From positions 124,001 through 188,000 of the forward strand of contig VFGZ01000026.1 in assembly GCA_009392215.1 (NCBI GenBank): a DNA stretch of 64,000 bases. The letters are read 5' to 3'. This DNA comes from SAR202 cluster bacterium (GTDB lineage: Bacteria; Chloroflexota; Dehalococcoidia; Lucifugimonadales; Lucifugimonadaceae). Both the position numbers and the translations under genes were made by a program. The notes beneath the pieces are model-generated. The model made no database searches. It worked only from the letters and a program-made list of their open reading frames with translations, and had not been told where the DNA came from. Every line of letters begins with the position of its first letter. Within the stretch, counting starts at the first letter, position 1. Positions 54,092 through 63,614 of the stretch are shown here, piece after piece.

Positions 54092-54392
54092 TTTCTTATC
54101 ACCTTGTGCGTCCGATGGTAGGTTTTACACTGAAATACAGCGGGTCAGCATGCCGACCCAGTCCCAATTTGGTGACTGCCATCACACTCACTGTGCTATA
54201 TGTTGATTTTGCAAACAGGGAGCATCGACAAAAGCCGGTCTGCTTGTTTACCAACTTAATTAAAGGTACAACAATGCCTGATGATCATCCAGTCTCTCAT
54301 TGGATCTAAGTGGTTATAGCAATAAAAGTTGAGTAGTATTTCGTAATTTCGGTTATTTAACCAAGCTATGACCTAAGGCTAGGATCTTGTTT
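54092..54392. other. 301-bp intergenic region upstream of rplI and the gluconolactonase-like gene
   Basis: A divergent control region. It contains an 18-bp imperfect palindrome at 54142-54159 and an AGGATC ribosome site just before 54393. A 67-codon frame at 54106-54309 has no ribosome site and no protein-like pattern, so I do not call it a gene. No RNA gene recognised. Confidence 0.5.
54142..54159. repeat. Imperfect 18-bp palindrome upstream of rplI
   Basis: GGGTCAGCATGCCGACCC, symmetric except for one A/C pair, centred about 60 nt upstream of the rplI start. It could be an operator or an RNA hairpin in the rplI leader. No T-run. Function not known. Confidence 0.35.
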
Positions 54393-55283
54393 ATGCAGGC
54401 CACGTCAGTTTTCCACAAAAATCTCGGCGAACCGGAAGCTCCTGTTCTTCTTTCTGATGGCAGATGGGCAGTTGTTGAAATGAGTCCAGAAAAAGGCTGT
54501 GTGTCAATTATTTCCAGAGATGGAATGATCAAAAATGTTGTGGCTCGTACGGGTCGTCCTAATGGGATGCTGATCGACTCTCAAGGCGTTTTATGGGTGG
54601 CTGAATCAATGAATCCGCCATCACTCAAAAAAGTTGAACTCGATGGTTCGTCAGAGGTGATTATCACTGGTGGTGATGGTACGAATTTCTTGTTCCCGAA
54701 CGATGTGGCTTTTGGTCCAGATGGTGCACTCTATATGACCGATTCGGGGGTTTCTCGACCTAAATTTCAGGAGGCGCGTGAAAAAGGTTTTTTGTATCCA
54801 AATATTGATGGGAAAGTGTTCAGAATTGATCTGCCAACTCGAACCGCAACGATCCTAGATGATGGATTGCAATTTGCCAATGGTTTAGCGTTTGGATTGG
54901 ATGATGCTTTGTACGTAACTGCAACCATAACTGGTTTGGTTTATCGCTATGAGTGGAAGGGCAATGGCATCCTGGGGCCTAGAGAAGTATTCACTGATCT
55001 GGTTGATAGAAATCGCAAAACAGGCTTTGCTGGTGGTGATGGATTGGCTGTAGGTTCAAATGGATTTTTATACTGTGCGGTATTAGGTCAAGGTAATGTC
55101 GCTGTCGTAGATAGAGATGGTTTGCTAGTGAACCGTATGAGCGTTGGTGGTCAACAACCAACCAATGTTGCGTTCGGCTCTAGAGATAGCGGAGATCTTT
55201 ATGTGACAGTTAAGGATGCGGGTACACTTGAGCGCTATCAGATTGGCATCATGGGCCTGCCGTTGCACTCTGGAAATCTTTGA
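54393..55283 (+). CDS. SMP-30/gluconolactonase-like propeller protein
   Basis: A 296-residue protein, more distant from the other three. Elements: GRPNGMLIDSQG, FLFPNDVAFGPDGALYMTD, FANGLAFGLDDALYV and GGDGLAVGSNGFLYCA, giving repeated Asn and Asp metal-site positions; the N-terminal Glu is less clear. ATG 54393 has AGGATC eight bases upstream; TTG 54387 in frame is possible. Likely a sugar-lactone hydrolase, or a non-enzymatic strictosidine-synthase-like propeller. Confidence 0.76.
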   Translation: MQATSVFHKNLGEPEAPVLLSDGRWAVVEMSPEKGCVSIISRDGMIKNVVARTGRPNGMLIDSQGVLWVAESMNPPSLKKVELDGSSEVIITGGDGTNFLFPNDVAFGPDGALYMTDSGVSRPKFQEAREKGFLYPNIDGKVFRIDLPTRTATILDDGLQFANGLAFGLDDALYVTATITGLVYRYEWKGNGILGPREVFTDLVDRNRKTGFAGGDGLAVGSNGFLYCAVLGQGNVAVVDRDGLLVNRMSVGGQQPTNVAFGSRDSGDLYVTVKDAGTLERYQIGIMGLPLHSGNL

Positions 55284-55300
55284 GCATAGAAATTCGTGGT

Positions 55301-55900
55301 TTAAGTATCGGTATGGGTCGAACTTGAATGCGGAAAATCGTTTGAGATAACTTGAGTTCCTGTTAAGAACCAGTTGATGGCTGCCGCAGCTATTTCGGGG
55401 TTATATCTTGTTAAAGAATTCCCGCAACCTTCTGGTTCGGCGAGAGTAGAATTTCTGAGTTGTTCGTGCATTTGAACAGCACGTTCATGGCTTTGAATTG
55501 TGCTTTGTCTTCCTCGCAATATTAAAAAAGGTACGGCATGCATTGTATTAATCCTATGAGTAGGGACATCTCCATCGCAGATTATTGTTGCGTTAATGGC
55601 GCCAGGCGCGATATCCAGCACCTGACTGATCCAATCTGCTGCCATTAAACCTTCACCTAAGACGAGTGTTGGTTCGCCAATTTCCCAAATCAACATCAAC
55701 AGTTCATACGCTGAGGAAACTTCAACGAAAATAACCGCATGCGATTTATTTAGGTTAGAGACAAAATCTGACCAATATGCTGGAGAACTGTCTGGTGCAA
55801 CTATTATTGCTGGTTGTGCTGATTCCGAGCCAGGCCAAGCGTGTATTTGTAATGCGGAACCAGATTGTAACCTCACCCTGATCTTTTCTACTCTATTCAC
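55301..55900 (-). CDS. Alpha/beta-hydrolase-fold protein without catalytic triad
   Basis: A 199-residue protein with the strand-helix order of an alpha/beta hydrolase: AIIVAPDSSPAYWSDF, HAVIFVEV, PTLVLGEGLMAADWISQV, ATIICDGDVP, PFLILRGRQSTIQS and EGCGNSLTRYNPEIAAAAINWFL. At the nucleophile elbow GxSxG reads GEGLM, the acid position has RGRQS, and the His of the usual GxGHS reads GCGNS, so all three triad residues are replaced. The cap region is also short. It may be a non-catalytic relative. Convergent with the propeller gene, 17 nt away. Confidence 0.55.
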   Translation of the reverse strand: MNRVEKIRVRLQSGSALQIHAWPGSESAQPAIIVAPDSSPAYWSDFVSNLNKSHAVIFVEVSSAYELLMLIWEIGEPTLVLGEGLMAADWISQVLDIAPGAINATIICDGDVPTHRINTMHAVPFLILRGRQSTIQSHERAVQMHEQLRNSTLAEPEGCGNSLTRYNPEIAAAAINWFLTGTQVISNDFPHSSSTHTDT

Positions 55901-56132
55901 TTATCCGTTTCCGCCTGTCTTGCCATTCGACCGATCTGATACCTTGGGCTGAGAATATCATTTTCGCATACTAGGGCGCAGGATTAAGCTTGTGCTCACC
56001 GTTTCAATAGGTGCATATAGTCATAATCAGCGGTATATTTGCGAGCGCTATCAAGGGATATGATTATCAAGATTAATATTCCACCCGATATTTCACATAG
56101 TTGACTCGATTGGATAAAAGAGGAGTACCGAA

Positions 56133-57284
56133 GTGACAACTGCAGATTGGGGATCTATCTACAAAGAAATGGGAGCGAAGCCTGTCATTAACGCGACTGG
56201 TAGCGTGACGCTTTTGGGCGGCTCTACACCGGTGCCTGAGGTAAAAGCTGCAATGGATGCTGCTGACTCTGCATACATCCCTTTGATTGAATTAGAACAA
56301 GTAGCGGGAGATCAAATTGCAGAGATGCTTGATGTTCCGGCTGCGTACATAACCTCTGGTGCGGGTTCCGCTTTAACACTAGCAACAGCCGCTTTTATGG
56401 CGGGTGCCGATGACGACAAAATTCAACAATTGCCAGATACGACAGGGATGCCCAACGAAATTTTAATTCAAAAGCGACAGCGATATTGGTATGACCGTTG
56501 TCTCGAGTTGGCTGGGGCTAAACTTGTAGAATACGGTGATGAAAATGGCACTACCGAAGACGATTTACGGAATGCTATATCAGATAAAACTGCTGCTGTG
56601 CACCAGGTCATCTACGAACAAAAACCGACTGATCCAAATGTTCTGACTCTTGAGCAGGTTATTGAAATAACCCATGCAGCTGGTAAGCCAGTTTCTGTTG
56701 ACGCAGCTGGACAGATTTACCCACTAGAAAATTTTGGCAAATATGTAAGAATGGGTGCTGACTTCCAATGCATCGCTGCAAAATATATGGGAGCACCCCA
56801 TTCAACGGGATTCGCGCTGGGCACTAAAGAGGTAATAGACGCTATCGGACGGCATTCCTTTGTAGGTTATGAAGGTCGACGCATACGAGGTGTCGGGCGT
56901 CCGCATAAGATTGATCGACAGGAGATCATGGGAGTTGTTGCGGCTGTCAGGCGCTGGATGACTCTGAACCACGAGGACCGTCTTTCAAGTGCTGAGGCAC
57001 AGTCCCGGTCCATTCTTAAACCTCTTATGGGTTTGCCTGGGGTTACCGCTGAGCTAAATACCAATATTAAAGGGCACCAGCCTTTTGGTGTCTTGGTAAG
57101 CGTGGACCCAGATGTGGTGGGGTTTACAAATGATGATCTGGTCGCAAAATTGCGTGACGGTGATCCATCTATCTGGACTCGGGTTTCTTTGGATGCTCCT
57201 GTCTTAGAAATCCATGTTTTCGGTTTGGGCGACGGGCAGGCTGAACTTGTGGGCAACGCGATTGCGGACGCGGTTACCGGGTAA
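56133..57284 (+). CDS. PLP-dependent SelA/DgaE-like enzyme
   Basis: A 383-residue fold-type I PLP protein. It begins YKEMGAKPVINATGSVTLLGG, then YITSGAGSALTLATAA, SVDAAGQIYPLENF with the cofactor Asp, and the Lys in CIAAKYMGAPHSTGFALG. This is the family of selenocysteine synthase-related proteins and D-glucosaminate-6-phosphate ammonia-lyase (DgaE). No selenocysteine genes are near, so a role on an amino-sugar acid is more likely. GTG start fixed by GAGGAG upstream. Confidence 0.8.
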   Translation: MTTADWGSIYKEMGAKPVINATGSVTLLGGSTPVPEVKAAMDAADSAYIPLIELEQVAGDQIAEMLDVPAAYITSGAGSALTLATAAFMAGADDDKIQQLPDTTGMPNEILIQKRQRYWYDRCLELAGAKLVEYGDENGTTEDDLRNAISDKTAAVHQVIYEQKPTDPNVLTLEQVIEITHAAGKPVSVDAAGQIYPLENFGKYVRMGADFQCIAAKYMGAPHSTGFALGTKEVIDAIGRHSFVGYEGRRIRGVGRPHKIDRQEIMGVVAAVRRWMTLNHEDRLSSAEAQSRSILKPLMGLPGVTAELNTNIKGHQPFGVLVSVDPDVVGFTNDDLVAKLRDGDPSIWTRVSLDAPVLEIHVFGLGDGQAELVGNAIADAVTG

Positions 57285-57419
57285 TTTCGTCTAAGTCTTA
57301 AGTGTGGTTAGTAAACGCTAAGGGCTTTGATCTATGGCTAGTGAAGCACATCCATAATAGGGTGCTGCTGGCCATGGAATTTTTTGGTTGCGTTTTATTT
57401 TTTAATGAGGGAGTTTTTT

Positions 57420-58295
57420 GTGACAGTTGAAACAGTGGGGGTAATGAGTCCAGGTGATATGGGAAGTGGAGTTGGAGGAGTTTTAGCGCACAATGGTCTG
57501 CGCGTGATTACCAGCCTGCAGGGTCGTAGCGAAGCCTCAAGTAATCGTGCCGCAGAACAGGGTATTGTTGATGTTGGGTCCCTGGACGATCTAGTGACAG
57601 CTTCTGATCTAATACTTTCGATCCTGGTGCCGTCTGAGGCTCTTGCGTTTGCTGAGAGCGTTGGGGAATCCATTGTTCGTACAGGTAGTCAAGTAGCCTT
57701 CGCTGACTGTAACGCAGTATCTCCATCCACTGGGATTAAGATCGGCGAGATTGTTACTGATGCAGGTGGAACGTTTATTGATGCTGGAATTATTGGAGGA
57801 TCCCCGAGAACTGGCGCTACACCTCGTTTTTATGCTTCGGGTGAATATGCAATGATCTTGGCAGAACTTGACGGTAAAGGTATTGCAGTTCCAGTAATGA
57901 ATGGGCCGGTAGGCCATGCTTCTGCGATCAAAATGTTTTACGCTGCCCTTACCAAAGGTACGGCCGCCTTGTACTCCGCTACTTTGATGTCAGCTGAAAA
58001 ATTTGGACTGCTTGGTGAGTTATTAGGAGAATTACAGGATACGCAAACCGAAACTTTGCAGGCTATGAATAGTGTGAATTCAATCTCTACAAAGGCTTTT
58101 AGATGGATTGGAGAAATGCATGAAATTGCTGAAACGTTTGCCTCTGTTGGACTTCCATCTGAAATACATACCGGAGCTGCGAAAACGTTTCAAATGATTG
58201 CTGATTCTTCAATAGGTCACGAAAGAGTTGACACCTTGGATAAATCTCGGATTCTCGAGGATTCCATAGCGGCTATGCTCCTGCCTCCGAATTAA
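57420..58295 (+). CDS. NAD(P)-dependent 6PGDH/beta-hydroxyacid dehydrogenase-like protein with DUF1932-type C-terminus
   Basis: A 291-residue dehydrogenase: VGVMSPGDMGSGVGGVLAHNG at the N-terminus, FADCNAVSPSTG, FIDAGIIGGSPR and a helical C-terminal domain with NGPVGHASAIKMFYAALTKG carrying the catalytic Lys. The C-terminal part resembles DUF1932. GTG 57420 is chosen because GAGGGAG lies six bases upstream; the open frame reaches 57384. It follows the PLP enzyme by 135 nt and may act in the same pathway on a hydroxyacid. Confidence 0.8.
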   Translation: MTVETVGVMSPGDMGSGVGGVLAHNGLRVITSLQGRSEASSNRAAEQGIVDVGSLDDLVTASDLILSILVPSEALAFAESVGESIVRTGSQVAFADCNAVSPSTGIKIGEIVTDAGGTFIDAGIIGGSPRTGATPRFYASGEYAMILAELDGKGIAVPVMNGPVGHASAIKMFYAALTKGTAALYSATLMSAEKFGLLGELLGELQDTQTETLQAMNSVNSISTKAFRWIGEMHEIAETFASVGLPSEIHTGAAKTFQMIADSSIGHERVDTLDKSRILEDSIAAMLLPPN

Positions 58296-58305
58296 AACAC
58301 GAAAT

Positions 58306-59028
58306 ATGACAACTCGTAAATTTGTGGTATTTGTGTTTTTCGGTTCGGTGACGATTAATGCATTCTTAGGAATTATTGCTCTTGTTGTAGGAGATTTTGG
58401 TGATACGCAAGGCAAGGTGCTTCTTACATCCTTGAGCGTATCTGCAGCTAGCGTACTGTCTCTTGCAATGTTTCCGGCGCGAGTACGTGGTCATCTCGCT
58501 GGCATACCAAATATCGGTATTGGATTATCGATTACTGGTTTTGCACTGTTGATTATCGTAATTTGGTTTGAATCTGGGGAGGAACTACTCTGGAAGGTTA
58601 CCGCGTCGGTTTTAATATTTGCTATTGCCGCCGGACACTCTTGTCTGATTTCGCTATTTGTTTTACAGCCGCGATATTTCAATGTCTCAAAAATCGCTTA
58701 CTGTCTAGTGGGCCTTCTCTCAGTTCTGATTGTTGGAGCTATATGGAGTGAGCCAGTCGGAGAAATATTCCCAAGGATTTTGGGTGTGCTTTCGATTCTT
58801 ATTGCGGCTGCAACGGTTTCTATACCAGTTCTTCACAGATTGACTAGAACTAAAGAAGATGTGCGGAGGACCACAGCGGTTTTATCTCGCGATCCAACTC
58901 GTGTTTTCATGGAAAATCTACCAACCATATGCCTTGTTTGTGGCCAGAAGTGGATCGCTGATTACGATTCTGATATTTTCAAATGCAGCGCCTGTGATGC
59001 ATTCTTTGAGGTGGAGATAAGAGGTTAA
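58306..59028 (+). CDS. Six-TM membrane protein with C-terminal zinc ribbon
   Basis: A 240-residue protein with six predicted TM segments in three pairs (for example FVVFVFFGSVTINAFLGII and VTASVLIFAIAAGHSCLISL), a short basic linker, and a C-terminal rubredoxin-like knuckle pair CLVCGQKW and FKCSACDAFF that should bind one Zn. Ten bases after the preceding gene; no clear ribosome site. I do not recognise the family. Convergent with mrp, 4 nt apart. Confidence 0.65.
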   Translation: MTTRKFVVFVFFGSVTINAFLGIIALVVGDFGDTQGKVLLTSLSVSAASVLSLAMFPARVRGHLAGIPNIGIGLSITGFALLIIVIWFESGEELLWKVTASVLIFAIAAGHSCLISLFVLQPRYFNVSKIAYCLVGLLSVLIVGAIWSEPVGEIFPRILGVLSILIAAATVSIPVLHRLTRTKEDVRRTTAVLSRDPTRVFMENLPTICLVCGQKWIADYDSDIFKCSACDAFFEVEIRG

Positions 59029-59032
59029 GCCT

Positions 59033-59848
59033 CTAAGGCTTTGAGGCTATGATCTGACTCTTTAATTCCTCTGTTATTGCTGTGAATTCAGCGTCAATCG
59101 ATTTGGATTCGAGTGATGCAGGATGTTTTGAATTTGTATATTCGGATCGCATCTTTATCGAACCTAGAAATGGAAGATTCATTTCTTCTGCAAGCGCCTG
59201 CCCCCCGCCCGTTCCGAACACACCACCTGAAAGATTTTCGATCACACCGAAGACGTTTAAATTCATTTTTTTGATCATATTGATTGATCGTTTTGCATCT
59301 AATACAGCTAGTTCGTGAGGTGTGGTAACAATGATGAAGCCATCGAGATTAAGTGTTTGCATGACCGTTAATGGTGCGTCTGATGTTCCTGGAGGTAAGT
59401 CAACGATCATGTAATCAGGGTTACCCCACTCCGTTGATTGCAGGAATTGATTAATTGCGTTGTGTATCATCGGGCCGCGCCAGACTATTGCTTCATCTTC
59501 GTTTTCCTGAAAGAACGCCATTGACATCACTTTGACACCGAATCGCGTAGGCGGGATGAGTTTTTGACCGTTTTGGGCCGGACCCTCAGTTATCCTCAGG
59601 ACTCGAGTTACATTTGGGCAGTCAATGTCGCAATCAAATAAGGCAACATCCTTGTCCTGGTTCGCTAAAGTTACGGCTAAGTTGGTTGCGACTGTGGTTT
59701 TACCAACTCCTCCCTTGCCCGAGTAAACACCGATTCTGGTTCCGATCCCTTCAAGTGATTGGGTCACACGCCGTCGTTCTTCAAAATTCTTACGAACTTG
59801 CGCTAGACGGGCTTCTTCTTGGGGGGTTAATTTTCTGGGTGACGACAT
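59033..59848 (-). CDS. mrp: Mrp/NBP35-type P-loop ATPase lacking the CPxC motif
   Basis: A 271-residue protein with the deviant Walker A SGKGGVGKTTVATNL, FDCDIDCPNVTRVL, MIVDLPPGTSDAPL and VTTPHELAVLDAKRS. Mrp proteins carry Fe-S clusters to apoproteins, usually through a CPxC motif after the ENMS segment; here that segment reads VIENLSGGVFGTGGG with the Cys region deleted. The Cys in CDIDCPN are retained. It follows the MIP18-family gene by 59 nt on the same strand, which supports an Fe-S role. Confidence 0.85.
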   Translation of the reverse strand: MSSPRKLTPQEEARLAQVRKNFEERRRVTQSLEGIGTRIGVYSGKGGVGKTTVATNLAVTLANQDKDVALFDCDIDCPNVTRVLRITEGPAQNGQKLIPPTRFGVKVMSMAFFQENEDEAIVWRGPMIHNAINQFLQSTEWGNPDYMIVDLPPGTSDAPLTVMQTLNLDGFIIVTTPHELAVLDAKRSINMIKKMNLNVFGVIENLSGGVFGTGGGQALAEEMNLPFLGSIKMRSEYTNSKHPASLESKSIDAEFTAITEELKSQIIASKP

Positions 59849-59907
59849 TGCATCTTATGTTTGACGATCGAGTTTTGTTTCAAATTGTGCCCGGTGTAAT
59901 TGGACGA

Positions 59908-60222
59908 TTAGTCGATTCCAAGAAGACGCTTCCCGTCTTCTGTAATCATATCCGGGGTCCATGGAGGATCGAAAACAACATCAACTTGTACGTCTTCAAC
60001 ATCATCGATCTCAGCAATTCGCCATTCAGCCTGCTGGGCGATGTAGGGTCCCATCCCGCAACCCGGTGCTGTAAGAGTCATTTCAACATGGACGTCACCA
60101 TCTGCAACTTCTACTGTATAAATCAGGCCCAAGTCTACGACATTAACTGGAATTTCTGGATCGTAAACGTCCCGAAGAGCTTCTAGGACGGTTCCCTGCT
60201 CTAAAGTTTCAGTTTCAGGCAT
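59908..60222 (-). CDS. MIP18/DUF59 family protein (SufT/PaaD-like)
   Basis: A 104-residue protein with DVYDPEIPVNVVDLGLIY and LTAPGCGMG, the DUF59 signature with the reactive Cys. Family members assist Fe-S cluster assembly or maturation. ATG 60222 has GGAG six bases upstream; ATG 60234 in frame would add four residues. The gene precedes mrp on the same strand. A role in metal-sulfur insertion with Mrp is likely. Confidence 0.86.
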   Translation of the reverse strand: MPETETLEQGTVLEALRDVYDPEIPVNVVDLGLIYTVEVADGDVHVEMTLTAPGCGMGPYIAQQAEWRIAEIDDVEDVQVDVVFDPPWTPDMITEDGKRLLGID

Positions 60223-60334
60223 CGGCATCTCCATAGTCAGTGAAGGTTTATGTATTAGATTGATCTAATCAGGTAATTTTTACTGATGTTAAGCCTATCA
60301 AAGCGACAGGCAATTGTTCATCGGATCTGAGTGG

Positions 60335-62413
60335 TCAATCGGCGTTAATAAGCTCTTCAGGGATACCATCCTGTTCGAGTGGGGCAAGGTCGACTTCCTT
60401 GTCTGGTTCGGGATCTAGTGAGTCACCCATGTCGACCAGCACCTTGCGAAGGTCAACCACCTGGTCTCGTAGCAATGCGGCTTTTTCGAATTCCAGCTCA
60501 CGAGCAGCTTTTTTCATCTGTTTTTCGAGGTCTCTCACTAGGCGAGCAAGATCGTTCTTTGGCAAAGTTCCGGGTTTGACGTGTGGCGTTTTGGTATCCG
60601 CTAGTTGACGGGCATGTGAAGTGATTTCCTTGACAGATTTTACGATGGAGATTGGGATTATCGCGTTAGCATCGTTGTGTGCAGATTGGATTTCACGTCG
60701 CCTATTTGTTTCGTCGATTGCATATCGCATCGATTCTGTGATCTTGTCAGCGTACATAACCACTGTGCCTTCCACATGCCTTGCTGCTCGACCAATAGTT
60801 TGGACGAGAGATGTACTGGACCGTAGATATCCTTCTTTATCTGCATCAAGGATTGCCACTAACGATACCTCCGGAAGGTCCAATCCCTCTCGTAATAGAT
60901 TTATGCCAACGACCACATCGTATACGCCAAGTCTCAGATCTCGTAGAATTTCAGAACGTTCCATAGTTTGGATTTCAGAGTGTAGGTACTGGACTCTAAC
61001 CCCTAATTCTCTTAGATATTCAGATAGCTCTTCAGCCATACGTTTTGTGAGAGTGGTCACAAGAACACGCTCGTTTTTCTCGGTGGTTGCCTGAATTCTT
61101 TCCAGTAGATTATCGATTTGACCCTCGGTGGGTGCGATGATGATTTCAGGATCAACCAGCCCTGTCGGACGGATAACCTGTTCAACTCGTTGCTCCTCAT
61201 GTGTACTTTCGTATGGGCCAGGTGTAGCAGATACGTAGACGATCTGATTTACCCGATCTTCGAACTCTTCAAAGGCAAGAGGTCGATTGTCAATCGCTGA
61301 AGGTAATCTGAAACCATAGTCGACAAGATTTGTTTTGCGAGAGATATCACCCTTATACATGCCACGGATCTGCGGCAGTGTTATATGAGATTCATCAATG
61401 AAGATGAGGAAGTCATCTGGGAAGTAGTCCAGTAGTGTCCACGGCGCAGAACCGGGAGGGCGCCGACCTAACGGTCGAGAGTAATTCTCTACCCCAGGGC
61501 AAGACCCGGTCTCTCGAAGCATTTCCAGATCAAAATGAGTTCGCTGTTCAAGTCGTTGTGCTTCAAGTAATTTACCGGCTGATCTGAGCTGATCGAGACG
61601 TTGTACGAGTTCCTCCTCGATATCTTTTAAAGCTTCTTTCAACTCATCCTCGGGCGTAACGAAATGTTTGCCAGGGAAAATATCGATTTGTTCAAGTTCT
61701 GCAAGCACTTCACCGGTTAATGGGTCTAGCTCAATGATTCGTTCAATCTCATCACCAAAGAACTGCACCCTTACGGCTAATTCCTCGTATGCAGGCATGA
61801 TTTCCAGTGTGTCACCGCGAAGTCGGAATCGTCCTCGAATCATTTCCATGTCGTTTCGTTCGTAATACATGTCGATCAATTTTCGGACGACGCTGCGTAA
61901 CCCAGGTTCTTCTCCTTTTTTTAGACTGAGAACTACGGATCGATATTCCTCGGGGGAACCTAAACCGTAAATGCATGACACGCTTGCGACGATTAACGTG
62001 TCCCGCCGAGTTAATACTGCTCTGGTTGCTGCATGGCGGAGTCGGTCGATTTCTTCGTTGACATCGGATTCCTTTTCGATGAACGTGTCCGATTGTGGGA
62101 TGTATGCTTCTGGTTGGTAATAGTCGTAGTAACTGACGAAATACTGAACTGAGTTGTTTGGGAAAAAGTCTTGGAATTCAGCGGAAAGTTGGGCAGCTAG
62201 TGTTTTGTTGTGGGCAATAACCAGAGTTGGGCGCTGTACTTCCTCGATGATTTTGGCCATTGTGAAAGTTTTACCCGATCCAGTCACGCCCAGTAGTGTT
62301 TGGTGACGGAGTTTTCTTTTCAATCCATCGGCAAGTGCACTGATGGCAGTCGGTTGATCTCCAGTTGGTTGGAAGCTGGCCTCTATTACAAATTGTCCAG
62401 TGCTATTTGGCAT
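60335..62413 (-). CDS. uvrB: Excinuclease ABC subunit B
   Basis: A 692-residue UvrB: Walker [16 protein letters not shown], beta-hairpin region [74 protein letters not shown] and a C-terminal UVR coiled coil at about 625-665 with [16 protein letters not shown]. It verifies DNA damage with UvrA and recruits UvrC. Normal length plus a short acidic tail. Not in an obvious operon. Confidence 0.96.
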   Translation of the reverse strand: MPNSTGQFVIEASFQPTGDQPTAISALADGLKRKLRHQTLLGVTGSGKTFTMAKIIEEVQRPTLVIAHNKTLAAQLSAEFQDFFPNNSVQYFVSYYDYYQPEAYIPQSDTFIEKESDVNEEIDRLRHAATRAVLTRRDTLIVASVSCIYGLGSPEEYRSVVLSLKKGEEPGLRSVVRKLIDMYYERNDMEMIRGRFRLRGDTLEIMPAYEELAVRVQFFGDEIERIIELDPLTGEVLAELEQIDIFPGKHFVTPEDELKEALKDIEEELVQRLDQLRSAGKLLEAQRLEQRTHFDLEMLRETGSCPGVENYSRPLGRRPPGSAPWTLLDYFPDDFLIFIDESHITLPQIRGMYKGDISRKTNLVDYGFRLPSAIDNRPLAFEEFEDRVNQIVYVSATPGPYESTHEEQRVEQVIRPTGLVDPEIIIAPTEGQIDNLLERIQATTEKNERVLVTTLTKRMAEELSEYLRELGVRVQYLHSEIQTMERSEILRDLRLGVYDVVVGINLLREGLDLPEVSLVAILDADKEGYLRSSTSLVQTIGRAARHVEGTVVMYADKITESMRYAIDETNRRREIQSAHNDANAIIPISIVKSVKEITSHARQLADTKTPHVKPGTLPKNDLARLVRDLEKQMKKAARELEFEKAALLRDQVVDLRKVLVDMGDSLDPEPDKEVDLAPLEQDGIPEELINAD

Positions 62414-62609
62414 ATGGGAATTTTACTCTGTAGTGATCCTTGGCATGAGTTTTATAAAGCGTTCATCTAGGGAAAGTAGACGAGTTCGTGGGAGTTTGTT
62501 ACTTCGCCGGTTAATGAATTAATATCTAAGTTATGACTGTTGGATATTTGCGCATTCTGCTTAGTGTGAGATTATTTGAACTTGCCTAAAAAGGAACTGG
62601 AGAACATCG

Positions 62610-63575
62610 ATGGCCAAATTGAAGGTAGTTATTGGAACTGATCATGTCGGAAGGCAGTACATTGACGATTTAATTGACACCTTTCCTGAAATTGATTTCA
62701 TAGCTGCATATGATCCCAAGAACCATCAAGAGGCCATTCGTGATGCCGATGTCTTTTTTGGGTGGCCAGATGGTCAGGCTTTCTCCGCAGCTCGACAATT
62801 AAAATGGATCGCCTGTCCTGGTATGGGAATCGACAAGATTGTCGCGTATCAAAATATAGTTGACTCGGACGTGCCTATCACCAATGCTCCGGGGACCCAT
62901 GTCACATCGATGGGTGACCACGTCATAGGAGCCATGATTGGTTTGACACATCGGTTTCAAGAGGCCTTTGAAGATCGCAAAAAGAAAATATGGGACACGC
63001 AAAAATATGCCTCGCGCATAACTGAATTAACGGGGACAACAGTTGGTATATTCGGTCTTGGAGCGATCGGTAGGTCTGTTGCAGACCGCGTCGCTGCTTT
63101 CGGAACGACTACCTTCGCAATCGATCCAGGCCCGGCTAACGTTCCTACTAGCGTACGTGAGTGTTGGAACCTAGATCGAATAGATGATTTGTGCCGGATA
63201 TCTAACTTTCTCGTGATCGCAGCACCAGTTCTAGAAAACACTCGAAACTCGATTGACGCTCGTCGAATAGCATTGATGCCTAAAGGAAGTTATATCATCG
63301 TTATTTCTCGAGGAGAGATCGTGGATGAAGATGCCATGTGTGATGCATTGGAATCTGGTCATCTCGCTGGAGCAGCTTTGGACGCAACAGCGGTAGAGCC
63401 ACTTGCTCAAACTTCCAGACTTTGGAGTCTTGAGAATGTGATTCTGACTCCTCATTCCTCTGCTTTAACTCCCGAATTATATGAGATGCGGCGCCAGGCT
63501 TTTAAGGCAAACCTTCGAAAATTTTCAGTTGGTGATCCGCTAGAAAACGTTTGCGATAAAACTGCAGGCTTCTAG
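62610..63575 (+). CDS. D-isomer-specific 2-hydroxyacid dehydrogenase
   Basis: A 321-residue enzyme with NAD site VGIFGLGAIGRSVADR, an Arg in VISRGEIVDED, Glu in AVEPLAQTSRLW and catalytic His in LTPHSSALTPE, in the usual order. It reduces a 2-keto acid or oxidises a D-2-hydroxy acid such as glycerate or a sugar-derived acid. GGAG lies about nine bases before the ATG. Divergent from uvrB. Confidence 0.86.
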   Translation: MAKLKVVIGTDHVGRQYIDDLIDTFPEIDFIAAYDPKNHQEAIRDADVFFGWPDGQAFSAARQLKWIACPGMGIDKIVAYQNIVDSDVPITNAPGTHVTSMGDHVIGAMIGLTHRFQEAFEDRKKKIWDTQKYASRITELTGTTVGIFGLGAIGRSVADRVAAFGTTTFAIDPGPANVPTSVRECWNLDRIDDLCRISNFLVIAAPVLENTRNSIDARRIALMPKGSYIIVISRGEIVDEDAMCDALESGHLAGAALDATAVEPLAQTSRLWSLENVILTPHSSALTPELYEMRRQAFKANLRKFSVGDPLENVCDKTAGF

Positions 63576-63614
63576 CGTTATTCGTTGGAACTGTTAGAGC
63601 TTTTACACTATCGG

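Noticed and set aside
54106-54309. 67-codon open frame on the plus strand upstream of a propeller gene
   Set aside because: No ribosome site, no recognisable protein pattern, and it lies in a divergent control region.
59028-59048. AGCCTC...GAGGCT hairpin at the junction of the zinc-ribbon gene and mrp
   Set aside because: Six pairs overlapping the mrp coding end with no T-run; could be chance.
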